64,000 bases of DNA. Source: Planococcus citri (Eukaryota; Arthropoda; Insecta; Hemiptera; Pseudococcidae). Position 1 is the stretch's first letter. Each line of letters opens with the position of its first letter. This document shows, piece by piece, positions 1 to 10,534 of the stretch. A program made the translations under genes and the position numbers. A model generated the notes under the pieces. It was not told the DNA's origin. It made no database searches and was given only the letters and a program-made list of their open reading frames with translations. Location: assembly GCF_950023065.1 (NCBI RefSeq), contig NC_088679.1, forward strand, positions 31,806,001 through 31,870,000. The letters run 5' to 3'.

Positions 1-2088
1 GATAGGAAGAAAACGCACCAGTATAGAAAGAAAATCATTTCAAGCATTCAAAAGGCCACGAACTAAAAAGTTGAAACGCTGTCATCTTAATAGAAACGCG
101 CGCGCGAAAATGTCGACGTTCAAAGTCGAACTCTCGAAGACAAAAAAACTAGTATAAAGAAAGGAAAAAAAAGCATGAAATGAAAAATAACACCTGTCGT
201 AAGATTGAATATTCGGCTGGATTATTCTTTCGAATTGAATTACTTTTTTTTTTCAAATGCGCTCTCCATTCGGTGGCATTCGGCGCGCGAATGCCCATTT
301 GGTGAGAGTATAGAAGAAAAAAGGAATAATGTAGGCGACACGGCGACAATTGAAAAACTGTCAAAATTAGTAACGATTTGTTACCTATACTTGTTTTACG
401 TTACGACGAGGTGGCGTGATAGTTCTACATCGTCAAAAAAGTGAGTCTACCTATTTATGTACCTTGAACTTACAGTTACGTATCCAAAGTATTTCCTATC
501 GTGTACCTTTTGGCCTTTCTGTAATGAATTGGAAAATCGATGAATATTGTGTGGATTTTTTCAACCCATTGCTTCAGGAATTTGACAACTAATTCGAAAC
601 GGTTGTTAAAGTGAAGTGTTGGGTCCTGAACTGCTGATAGGCTGAGGTGTGATTTTTAAAAAGAGGGACTTCGGCGACTGAAATTCGTCTGAAAGGTAGT
701 ATTTCAAGTAAATAGTGTACGAATATATATATACCTGTAATGTAGGCGCAATAAAAAAAACCGCTTCCTTTTAAAAAAGATGAAAAAAAGAAGTGATATG
801 CGCCCAAGTGAACGAAGTAGGCAAAATTTTGAAGAATTTCAAAGTATTTTTTTACAGTTTTAGAACTAGCTACACATACTTAAGTGTGTAATCCAAAATT
901 TGTCCCAGTGAAACAAGAACGCAAAAATGCTTGAAAAATTACGATTTTCTACCATCGAAAATTTTTTCGAAAAATGGGGGGGGGGAGGTTGTCACTGACC
1001 CCAAATCCTCCTTTAAAACCGGGAAATTACTTGTACAGAGTGCGCTAAAGAGTCAAAATTTCAATTTCATGACCCCTAAAATACTAAAAAAAATTGAGAT
1101 TTTTCTTCAAATTTGAATGAACGTATCATCAGAAGACTGCACTTCAACTACTTTATAACCTCCGAGTCAATAACATCGGCTATAAGATGAAATTTTCAGC
1201 CAAGTATTGTTTTTATCTGATGATTAATGATGGTATTTTCAAGACTTCATTTCTGGCGATCAAAACGAGCATTCTACAACACTCAATATTGTATGTAAAA
1301 ACCACTTCCATTACTTACTCAAGACAATTCACAATGGAAATATCTGTTCAATTGTAGTAAACATCAAATCGAACTATACAATCTTCCAACATTCTTCTTC
1401 ACTCTCACCAACTTTCCCACCAATTTATCAATCATATTCCCCTCCCACTACCCTCCTCAACATTTAAACTGCCCGAAAACATGACCAACCTAAAAATTCA
1501 CAACATAAAACAAAATACTGAATACAAAAACTGCCCTCGAGAATTACCCAAAATAGGTAAACTAGTAATAAATAAAACCACTTTAATAATCTCCCTTCTC
1601 CGCACCCTCGCATCTTCTCATCGATCAAGGGGTAAAATCTACAAGAAAGACGAACAAATGCACCCATAGCGAAAGAACCACTATAATAATGTACCTTTTT
1701 CGAGCATTCATCCTCGCTAAAAAGGAAACCATTACGAGATACGCAGATAAAAGGACACAAACCCCTAGCGTTGTCGTGAATATGATAATTAATATAAAAT
1801 AATAATAACTACACGCGAATTTGCCTATGCTAACCATGCTGCAGGCTGGTTAAACGGACGAGGACGATTCGCTATATTAAAATAATGACCCAAGAATTAT
1901 TATACCTACTCTACAACGTAGAACGCGCTTGTGTCGTTGCATTTGCTTCGGCAATTCCTAAAAAATTAAATTAAATAAAACAAAACCATAAAGGTTGTAT
2001 GGTTTTATAATGTACAAAACAATAATATTGTACAGATATACTTTTCTGAAAGCAGTATACTTGTAAGGCTATTACAAGTATTTTATAA
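1..2088. other. Unique AT-rich noncoding DNA
   Basis: I see no gene here. The first 450 bases keep several CpGs (for example the run near 100-115). A pure G run lies near 976-986. The open frames present on both strands are short, low-complexity and unrelated to anything I recognise. No inverted repeat longer than about 10 bp was noticed. Confidence 0.5.
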
Positions 2089-2292
2089 AATAGCCCTGCT
2101 AATAACCGCAATTATGGAAAGGTTTCCTTTGCTTGGTTTCATCATTTTCTACATGAATTTGCCGGCATTGCGTCAGATAATACACTTGAATGTATAATAG
2201 AAATTTTGAATGAGTGGATAAAAAGATGTGAAGAGAATTTCCTTGAAAGAATAATTTCCAATTATGGCACACATTTTTTATGTAGTAAGTAG
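2089..2292 (+). pseudogene. Unidentified coding-like fragment, no start codon
   Basis: An open frame of about 67 codons without an initiator Met runs from just after a TAA at 2086 to a TAG at 2290-2292. Its translation has a protein-like composition, with aromatic and acidic segments such as WFHHFLHEFAG followed by IIEILNEWIKRCEENFLERI, which would form an amphipathic helix. It lies 160 bp upstream of a copia Gag remnant, in a stretch made of decayed mobile elements, so it may be another broken element gene. I do not recognise the family. An open frame of this length can arise by chance, so the call rests mainly on composition. Confidence 0.25.
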
Positions 2293-2454
2293 TAGGTCTG
2301 GTATAATGGTACCTGAAGGAAGATTATCCAACAGATATAAGAAGAACTTAAATACAAACAACTAAGTAACCTCTTGTATGTACTGAAGTCAGTTAAAGTG
2401 GCAGATGTCAAGATTTGTTATGAGTCAGTGCAATAATTATCACATGATATTAAT

Positions 2455-2741
2455 CCCTTCAATGGTGTAGATTATGAAGCTTGGCAGATCCAAGTCAAAA
2501 CTGTACTCAAGAAAGTAAAAGCTTGGGATGTCGTTTCAATGCAATTCCACTAGCATATAGGCAAGATGATGCCTGGGAAGAAAATAATACTTTGGCGATG
2601 GAGATCATAATTTCTTTTGAGAGTGATAGTACCTGAATTTACATAATTAGCAGTAAAACTAGAGCAAAAACCATGTGGGATACAATCAAGACAAAGTTCC
2701 AAGAAAAGGGTGAAATTAAAAGGGACTATTTACAAAATTAA
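2455..2741 (+). pseudogene. Decayed Ty1/copia Gag fragment
   Basis: This is the remnant of the N-terminal part of a Ty1/copia retrotransposon Gag (the UBN2/Retrotran_gag_2 type domain). Two pieces in different frames are visible. The first (2455-2553) reads PFNGVDYEAWQIQVKTVL and continues to a tryptophan-aspartate, matching the family pattern of a small FxG motif, a Y-x-x-W motif and a following W-[DE]. It ends in TAG. The second (2568-2741) has a DAW motif, one in-frame TGA, and the segment TRAKTMWDTIKTKF, which corresponds to the conserved 'T-A-K-E-M-W-x-x-L' helix of copia Gag. At least one frameshift and two stops make it nonfunctional. No protease, integrase or reverse transcriptase and no LTR were found nearby. 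Confidence 0.75.
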
Positions 2742-3017
2742 GCCTAATTGAATAAACGCCATGCTTTCTAGAGCGTGCTAGCGTCGATCAATCTGATTGG
2801 CTGTTGATATTTCTATTCTCTGGTGTTGTTTGCATTTCAAAATGGGAGTTTTGTTTATCACAAATTTGTGAATACATTTGAACTTACATTTATTTTAAAA
2901 ATTTGATGTGTTCTGTTTCATTTATTTTAATTAGTTTCATATTAAAAATAATTCTTATTCATGTGTAGTGAGTTGTTTTTCAAGTTCTCATTCTTTGGTG
3001 AATAAAACAAAATAATC

Positions 3018-4054
3018 ATGTCCCTCAGTAAAGATGTTATTGAATACTCAGATAAATAATTATCTCAAGCCTTAGATAAAAGCAAATTCAATTTTGAACA
3101 GTGGATTATTGTATAAAAATTGGTTACAAGAGTAAGCAGCCTCTTGAGATTAATAGCAGCATGCATCTCTGTTGCAAAACCATCAAACACTCCATATGCT
3201 TAGAATTACATTTTCCTTGCAAAAAAAGTGATATGTAGTTTGGATCATTACACTATCCTCAGTGGTCACTGTACATGTACTAAAGGAGCCAATGGCAAAT
3301 GCAAGCACTCTACTGCTGTTTTAAGCAATTGTTGAAGTGAGTGAATATCTTTGAATGAAAGGTATACTCAAATTTATTTAATTTGTGCATTATAATATCA
3401 ATTATACATATATTTTAGAGTTGCAATCACAAATATTGAACATGTGATTTCTTCAAATGTTTCAATGTTATCTAATTCACACTGTTTTATTGTAGAAAAC
3501 ATGAAGAGACATCCCTAGGATACTACAAGAAGAAATTTAATTACAGGGTTCTCAGATTAGGATTGGTGGTTAATGAAAATGTACCATTCCTTGGATTTTC
3601 TCCAGATGGGATTTTACTATGTACCTACATGAAAACAGAGGAATCCTATTGTAAGTGAAATGCCCTAAAGCTGGGAGATTACTAGGAATGTCTGAAATAA
3701 GTGCAAAACTGGACTATATCAAGAAGGTTTCTGATTCTGGCATCTACACAATCAACTGTAACCACAAATATTACAGCCAAATATAGCTTGCTATGGCACT
3801 GAGTGGCATAGAGTCTGCTAAACTTCTGATTTATTGTCATAAGGATAGGCCTAAGCAAAAAGTTGTTATTGATGTGCCTTTTGATGAACCACTTTGCACC
3901 ATTCTGATTTAAAATTTAACTACAATTTATTTTTCATTTGTTTTGCCATTACATATATTTATTTCATAATCCACAGCAGAATGCACCTGTAACATCACAG
4001 GTGGTATTAGTGGTTGTGTTTTTGCATAAATTTTATGACTTCATTCCAGAGCTG
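3018..4054 (+). pseudogene. Decayed SWIM zinc finger / YqaJ exonuclease gene with introns
   Basis: This is the remnant of a gene coding for a SWIM-type zinc finger followed by a YqaJ-like (phage lambda exonuclease type) PD-(D/E)xK nuclease domain. The first exon opens at ATG 3018. It has in-frame stops but ends with the SWIM signature GHCTCTKGANGKCKHSTAV (C-x-C, then C-x-H) and a GTGAGT donor at 3337. The next recognisable exon has GLVVNENVPFLGFSPDGIL, the YqaJ motif carrying the catalytic Asp. The following E-x-K-C-P motif is damaged: the Glu is kept, a short deletion shifts the frame, and CPKAG resumes at 3661. Then come the Tyr-Tyr-x-Gln region (NCNHKYYSQ, with a stop after it) and a stop at 3910. 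A last exon after the CCACAG acceptor (3977-4054) codes for FLHKFYDFIPEL, matching the usual C-terminus of these proteins. The retained introns mean the copy arose at DNA level, not by retroposition. Confidence 0.75.
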
Positions 4055-4064
4055 GACTTTCATA

Positions 4065-4374
4065 ATTATTACTTAAAAATTAGACTACAATTTTTACTAA
4101 TGTTATTTTTCATTTTTTTTTTACTGATTCTTATGACTTAACTTCTGACTATAATTTTAAACCAGTCTGTTATTTTTTGTAAATATTTTTTAATTCTTTT
4201 TAGGTAACTGATTTTTATAATAATTTTATACTAGGCAATGTTTAATAATTAATTATTCATTAAAAATTGGACTGTAATTTATACTGGTGAGTCTTGCAGA
4301 TTATATTTTGAAATAAGTATATACATCTATAACTTAACTTGAAGAACTGAATGATGGTGTAACTGAAAGTAAAT
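4065..4374. other. Very AT-rich spacer
   Basis: This low-complexity AT-rich stretch lies between the SWIM/YqaJ remnant and the inverted repeat. It probably includes the former 3' UTR of that gene, but nothing in it can be assigned. Confidence 0.4.
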
Positions 4375-4384
4375 ATTAGTATAT

Positions 4385-4609
4385 ATCAATTAATTTCACC
4401 TTTTACAACACGAACACTTTTTTATTATTCACAAAAAATTAAAATTACAAATACATTAAATTTTATAAAATGAGACGCGTTTCGGTCGTCGTAGCGACCA
4501 TTATCAATCACGAATGAGATGAATTTTATAAAATTTAATGTATTTGTAATTTTAATTTTTTGTGAATAATAAAAAAGTGTTCGTGTTGTAAAAGGTGAAA
4601 TTAATTGAT
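4385..4609. repeat. Perfect 87-bp inverted repeat with 51-bp loop
   Basis: The arms 4385-4471 and 4523-4609 are exact reverse complements of each other over 87 bases, with a 51-base loop. The perfection contrasts with the decayed elements around it and suggests recent formation. A 12-base direct repeat, ATTAGTATATAT, flanks the structure at 4375-4386 and 4653-4664, as a target-site duplication would if the inserted unit is about 4387-4652. The loop carries a hammerhead-like motif, listed separately. Penelope-like retroelements combine inverted terminal repeats, variable-length target duplications and hammerhead motifs, so this may be a remnant of one. No reverse transcriptase is present. Confidence 0.85.
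4470..4511 (-). ncRNA. Degenerate hammerhead-ribozyme-like motif
   Basis: Read on the minus strand, 4507 to 4474 gives TTGATAA, one unpaired T, a stem II of GGTCG/CGACC closing the loop CTACGA, then GAAA, CGCG and a terminal GTC. The hammerhead consensus is CUGANGA, stem II, GAAA, a minimal stem III and a cleavage triplet ending in C17. Bases just outside (4470-4473 and 4508-4511) can pair as a 3-bp plus one wobble stem I, and the 87-bp arms extend it. Core differences are C3 to U and G8 to A, two positions that pair with each other in the active fold, plus one extra base before stem II. It is probably a decayed or weak ribozyme of the type found in Penelope-like elements. Activity is not claimed. 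Confidence 0.5.
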
Positions 4610-4664
4610 TAAAAAAATGTGCGAAAAAGGAGAAAACCACTACATTCAAATAATTAGTATATAT

Positions 4665-5369
4665 GTTAATTGAATTTTCCCCCAATCATCACACTTTTTC
4701 AGTTGTCCTACTATGGTTCTCAAAGTTTAACAACGGAGGTTTATTGAAACAACTACTTACTAATATGAGAATTTTAGTATTTACAAGGTAAAGTATATAC
4801 ATAGTTGCAGTATTTAAAATTACAATTTACAGGTCAGCTGAAATTCAACACATGCAGTTTTTGTTCCTATCAGTTTCAAATTATAGCTTTTGTCTTTGTT
4901 CTTTCATTTGTTTGTTCAGTAGTGAATAATAAAATAGAAGTGATATTTTGTGTTAATTTAATCAGTGAAAAGTAGATAGTAATTATATTTGTCATTTAAG
5001 TCTGTTTACTATCCAAGAAGAAGTGATTTTTAATTAAAGTGATGGTGATTTTTTGTTCCTTTGGTGAAACATTGATGTATGTAATATTTTTCATTACAGT
5101 TGTTCAGTAATAAAATAAAAATGATGAATTGTTTGTGTTGATTCGGTTTGCTCTGTAATGAAATGAGAAGTGATATCTTGTTTGTAGTACCTAAGTTGTG
5201 TTATTGTGTTATTCATTGATTAAAATCATGTTTTTAATTTCTGTTTGTTTGCTAACAAAATTCTGTTATATTTCATTTGCATGTAATATTACTGTGTTAT
5301 TCGTTGGTTGATTACAGATACAAATGGAAAACACATTTTAGTTTCTATTTTTTCATTGTTCTGTGCAAT
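4665..5369. other. AT-rich sequence with diverged internal repeats
   Basis: There is no gene here. Short phrases such as 'TTGTTCAGTAGTGAATAATAAAATAGAAGTGATAT' recur in diverged form (near 4914, 5100 and 5155), suggesting an old, blurred tandem array continuous with the clearer one that follows. Confidence 0.4.
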
Positions 5370-5730
5370 GTATTACTCCAAAGTGTAAAAATAATTACTC
5401 ATCAAAGTAATTCGTCTTCAAGTAGTTGCTATGTTTTTGAACATTTGTATGTATATTGTATATATTGTGAAATATTACTCTAAAGTGTAACAATAATTAG
5501 GAACTTGTCTAAGTATTTCGTCTTCAAGTAGTTGCTATGTTTTTAAATGTTTGTATGTATGTGAAATATTACTCTAAGTGTAACAATAATTAGGAACTTG
5601 TCTAAGTATTTCGTCTTCAAGTAGTTGCTATGTTTTTAAATGTTTGTATGTATGTGAAATATTACTCTAAAGTGTAACAATAATTACCAATCTGAGTAAT
5701 TTGTCTTGAAATAGTTGCTAAGTGAAAACA
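5370..5730 (+). repeat. Tandem repeat, about 90-106 bp period, four copies
   Basis: The phrase GTCTTCAAGTAGTTGCTATG begins at 5414, 5520 and 5613 and in diverged form at 5703, giving periods of 106, 93 and 90 bases. Each unit also contains 'GTATGTATGTGAAATATTACTCTAAAGTGTAACAATAATTA' or a close variant. The first copy is longer by about 13 bases and the last is the most diverged. The two central copies are almost identical, which points to recent expansion. Confidence 0.85.
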
Positions 5731-5937
5731 CTTAAGATCTTAAGTAAAATGCAATCAATTTATCTATTTTTGAATAATGCTCAATAAATTAATTAAGAGA
5801 TGGTTATTCAACTACTTATTAATTAATTACCTACTCATTACCTTTGACAAAATATCGAATTACCTTTGATTTGTTCTTCTGCCATGAATTCATCAATGCA
5901 CATATCTTCTATTCTTACCCAATTAAAATCCATCATA

Positions 5938-6104
5938 TGTGACCGTCCGTGATAAAACTGACCATTGGTCGCAAAAAAATCAAAAAAACATGTTTTGCGA
6001 ATTTTTGTCCTCTAAACCATTCAAGGTCCAAAAATAGGCGAAAAAACATTTTTCGATTTTTGCGACCAATGGCCAGTTTTATTGCGGATGGTCAATTGGT
6101 CACA
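5938..6104. mobile_element. TA-flanked MITE with long terminal inverted repeats
   Basis: This 167-bp foldback begins TGTGACCGTCCG and ends with the inverse GGTCACA. The arms of roughly 60 bases share the phrase ACCATTGGTCGCAAAAA. A TA dinucleotide sits on each side (5936-5937 and 6105-6106), as expected for Tc1/mariner-type insertion. It has no coding capacity, so it would need a transposase in trans. Confidence 0.75.
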
Positions 6105-6299
6105 TATATTATTATATTCATTACTTTTTTCAAAAGAAAAACACATATGAGGGAAATAAATAATTACGTACGTAAACATAACAAGTGAATTGTGAGTTCG
6201 AGTTCACTAACCCACAATCAGCCAATCACCTTCGTATCGTGATATCACGATAATATAATCGTGATTCTTCATTTATTCAAGCAATCAATCAGTAGACCT

Positions 6300-7184
6300 A
6301 TTCACAAAGGGTTCTCAAAAATATGGCATTTTGGGAAAAACTGTGGTACTTTTTGCTCTAAATAATATTCCACCTGTTTTGGAAAAAATGGACCATTTTC
6401 AAAATATGATAATTGATACCTACTCTCCATCAACCTAGGTCAATACCATCAAAATCCAAGACTACTTTTAAAGCCCTACTGAGCAGTTGAAAATTTGCAA
6501 ATCAGTTATTTTTGGTCGAACACAAATTTAAAAAATATTTTCTCCACAAATACGAGTATTCTACGTCAAGTAAGCCAAAACATCTATAAAGACTCCTATT
6601 CTGAAATTGGAGAAACATTTTGGAATTCAATGGTGATCAATTTTCAGTCATCTTTGACAATTTCATAAAATCGAGAAAAATAACCAAAAATAAAAATTAG
6701 TCTTCTGCAGGTTTTTCAAAATTGGCTGTAATCACCAAAAATTTAGCACCAATGTAATCAAAAATGTTTCCTCCGTTTCCGTAATAATATCTTTTAACGT
6801 TTTGGCATTATCAATTATGAAATATTGGAGAAGAAAATATTTTTAACACGGTTTCATCCTAAAACTACCGATCTGCAATTTTCAACCGCTCAGTAGAACA
6901 CAGAAGTGATCTCGGATTTTCATGTCGATGACCTAGGTGTATGGAGAATCCCAAATACTATCTTCTGAAACTAAACCATTTTTTCAGCAGCACTAGCACT
7001 GGAGCGAAAAAAAACCACAATTTTTTTGAAAATACCTATCTACTCTTTGAGGACTTGCACCTTCCCTCCAGGAGAACCTCCCGGGCTAAAACTGTTTTCT
7101 ATAGGTGGCTTTCAACACAAAATAAAGGTCCCCACAGAATTTGGTCAAAACCCTCCAACTTAATTTCTCACAATCCACCCTATA
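6300..7184. repeat. Long imperfect palindrome, family B copy 1
   Basis: The left arm (about 6310-6640) and right arm (about 6770-7130) are imperfect inverse copies. For example, AAATTTGCAAATCAGTTATT on the left corresponds to the inverse of 'ACCGATCTGCAATTTTCAACCGCTCAGTAGAA' on the right, and the AACCTAGGTC region near 6434 corresponds to GACCTAGGTG near 6930. The right end finishes with AATCCACCCTATAT at about 7171-7184, the same terminus as the copy at 58.6 kb. The left end lacks that terminus and may be truncated. No open frame of note lies inside. Confidence 0.7.
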
Positions 7185-7189
7185 TTGCA

Positions 7190-9775
7190 TTATTAAGTAT
7201 TAAGAAATATGCTTGAGACACCTTGAATTTACAAACTTAGGGATTTGAAGCGCAATATCATATAATAAATAATTATGTAGAAGTTGTGAAGTTGAAACAA
7301 CAATAGCATTATGATGCGGGGAGGACGGTGGTTGTAAAATTCCCATCATACTGAACCAAACAACACGACCTAATGAAAACCACCCTCCATAAATGCTACA
7401 TTAGAAACCATTATTTGTGAAAAATTCTCCCAAAGAATTTTTCCCGAATAAAACGAGCTCAAAAATTAATACCTTAGATAGTCTATACGCGGAAACAAGC
7501 AAGGAAATTGTAAGGAAGGGATGGGTAAGAGTCGTTTAAAAAATGACAAACGTTAACAGTTGGCAAACTATCAAACTTATACGCGGGCCAATTGCTCGGT
7601 CCTTTCAAGTTTCTCCCGATATTCAAAATAAAGTAATTTAAAGTTAGTGAATTTGATCGCACGTTCAAAACACCCCTTATCGTGCGGGTTTCAGTTTTCT
7701 TGGTTATTTCGCGCGTGTAATTCAGTCCGTAATAAGTATAAATTATCAAAAATGTTGTCCTGCTTTTGATCGCTGTACCCGCAAGAGCCTTTACACTTCA
7801 CCGCTTCCGTGTCCGCGCGCCCACATTAAGGTGATAATTTTCAACAATTCTTAACCCGAGGCCGAGGCTTGCGTATAGCTAATACAGCCAGGAATAAATT
7901 ATGCATTTTTAATGCTCGCTAATTATCGTCGAATCGTTTAATCCGTAATAATAAATTTTTCAGCTTAACGAGTAAAATTACCATTAAAATTCGGCGTGTC
8001 ACGGTAGGCACTTGGAAACGCTCAGGAGTCGTATTTTAAAAAACAAAAAAATCAAGATGAACTAACCCACAAATAAGATAACTGATAAGCTGTTGAATTA
8101 TTTTTCAAAAAGAGAAACCATCTGCATGCTTCCAGTTCAGCTTCTTTTCATAAAAATACCTGCACATTTTTGTTTTATTTAGTTATTCATTTACGAGTAT
8201 TTCTCAATTTTGAAAATCCAAATGTAAAAATTGGTTATTCAGAATGTCTAGGTATCTATTAGAAAAAATTTACAGTAATTTTTTTCAACAATACTATTGG
8301 ATTTTTTTCTCTTTTTTTTAAAATAGGTATTCATTTTGCCTAACGATCAACAACAGTCATATTCAAAATCATAGACTCCTTACTTTCTCAAAAAAAACCC
8401 AACTGTACAACAGAATCTAAGACCTAATCGTTCCCACGTCTCTACTCTAGCCAATAGGCTGTACGCAGTGTGGCTAAAATAAAAATAAAATATAAAAATG
8501 CGATTAGTGTAGCACTCGCGAAATAATTTTTTCGAGGAAGTAGCGGGTCGAGGAAGTAATCTTTGATTATTTTTTGAACCCAATGAATCCACCTAAGAAT
8601 TCTCAAATCGTGGAAAACTCAATATTATTTAAAATCTTGAAAAAAATTGTAAGGTACATAAATGTTCAAATTCATTGAAAGTTGATATAAGAATTATTCA
8701 AATCATGAAGAAAAATATCGTAAGAATTCTGAAGAAATTGAAAGTATAAAACGGTATGAAAATCGAGAAGCATGAGAAATGAGTTACTTTCTCCAAAAGT
8801 TTTAAAACAATAAAAATTCGTCTTTTCAACTTGGAGCGAGCAGAAAAAGAAAGTTGAATGTGTATAATTATATAATTTTGAAAATCAGTATTTCGGTTAT
8901 TTTTGTACATTTTCGTGGTCGCATACTTTCCTCTGACCCTTAAACTAGGAAACACATGAAAAATAAACTTCAAAGAACAATTTTAATGCAATGAAGGCTC
9001 AAAATCATTTCCTGCGATTCGCATTTCGTGTATTTTCTGGTTCTTTAGGGTCATAAAAATTATGTGATTCGATTCCAAAATGTGCAGAATTAACTAAAAC
9101 ATTAATTTTCGATATTTGGGGCATTTAGCCTTCTATTTCTCCTCCACTCCAAGATCCTCACACCTCAAATAGAGTTGAAGAAATCGCTTCAATTTATTAG
9201 CTGAAAACATTTTTAAAATTGGATAAATTTTCACTACTTGTTCAAAAGGATTTTGGGACAAATAACATATCTCTCTCCTCTCCTCTCCACGTGCATTACA
9301 CGAAATTTTAAGCTGTAGCGTCAAAAATGCCATACCTACAGCTCACTTTCAACCGCCTTTTCAGATCCAAAAAGCACTGTAAAGGAGCAAGTGCATTTAT
9401 AGTAAGGGTTTATGAAATAAAAACAAGTCAATTTGGAATCATTGCTGTACTGTAAGGAATTTGTTGGTAAGATAGAGGTGGACACAGGAAAAAATTATCC
9501 TCCTAATTGGGATTTTCAGGGTTTCATGAGGAGCGATAAAATTCCAATTTTCAAAACAATATCGATCTTGACAAGAGCAGTGTGAAAAATTGACAACAAA
9601 TCAAAAAATGATGAAAAAGAAATAGTGCTATTAATGACTTATTCCAATCAGATTTCTTCGAACTCACTTCAATTCATTACATTTTTTCGTTTAAGTACTT
9701 AATAAATACAAATGAGGGAAACTTTTAGTTCATAATTCATGTAATACTAAATTTTTTTTTTACACTCATATCACG
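7190..9775. other. Unique noncoding DNA
   Basis: I see no gene here. The part near 7560-7990 is richer in CpG than its surroundings (for example the CCGCGCGCCCAC stretch at 7813) and has no repeat counterpart in the window. The rest is AT-rich and of low information content. Confidence 0.45.
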
Positions 9776-9779
9776 AATC

Positions 9780-10530
9780 CAAGTTGTGTGATTATGGTGG
9801 AGTGAAAAAAAACATCTTGTGAGAGGGAGACAACTCAAAAATTTTTAGTCCCCAGACTTCATCAGTAGGTTGAGCAAAGGGTTTTCAAAGAAGGATCATT
9901 TTCGAAAAAATATGTTTTTTGCTACTTTTGAGATGGCAATAGTATAAACTGTGCAGTACCTTGGCTACCCCCCTCCCCCAAGAAGTAGCGATTTGAGTAT
10001 CTGAATCCATTGAATTCAAAATTCAAAACTACTTTCAGTTCTAACGAGCACTTGAAGATTCGGAGATTTTGAAAATTACAATTTCCCTTAAACTTTACTT
10101 ATAGCACTTTTCCACCATCAAAAATTTCTTCAACATAAAACGAACGTCGCGTCGGATTCGTGTTTTGTTTTTTTTTTACAATTAATTGAATCAAACTGCC
10201 CAAATTTGTTTTTCCTCTTAAATAATTATAAATTTTTAATGGGGTAAAAACGGTTCAAAGTTGATGAAAAATTGTACGTATCTTGAAGTGTTCTATAGAA
10301 CTCTAGAAGTACAAATCTTGAATACCTATTGAATTCAATGGGCCAGGAAAATTCAGAAACTCAAATTAAAACTTTTTTCGGGGTGGGGGGAGGATGAAGT
10401 ACTGCACAGGTAGGTATGTACGAACGACAAGTGGCAAAAAACCATAATTTTTCTGAAAAGTGACTCCACTTTGAGGCCACTTTAGCTCAGCCCCCTGATT
10501 TTTTTTTGGTACTCCACATCGATTTCCACA
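9780..10530. repeat. Long imperfect palindrome, family A copy 1
   Basis: The left arm starts around GGGAGACAACTC (9824) and runs through a 'TTGCTACTTTTGAG' phrase to AATCCATTGAATTC (10004). The right arm contains the inverse phrases: ATTGAATTCAATGG (10328), AAGTGGCAAAAAACC (10430) and 'CTCAGCCCCCTGATTTTTTTTT' ending near 10508. The loop is roughly 10040-10290. Related copies are at 17.1, 24.4 and 37.7 kb. Confidence 0.75.
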
Positions 10531-10534
10531 CCAC

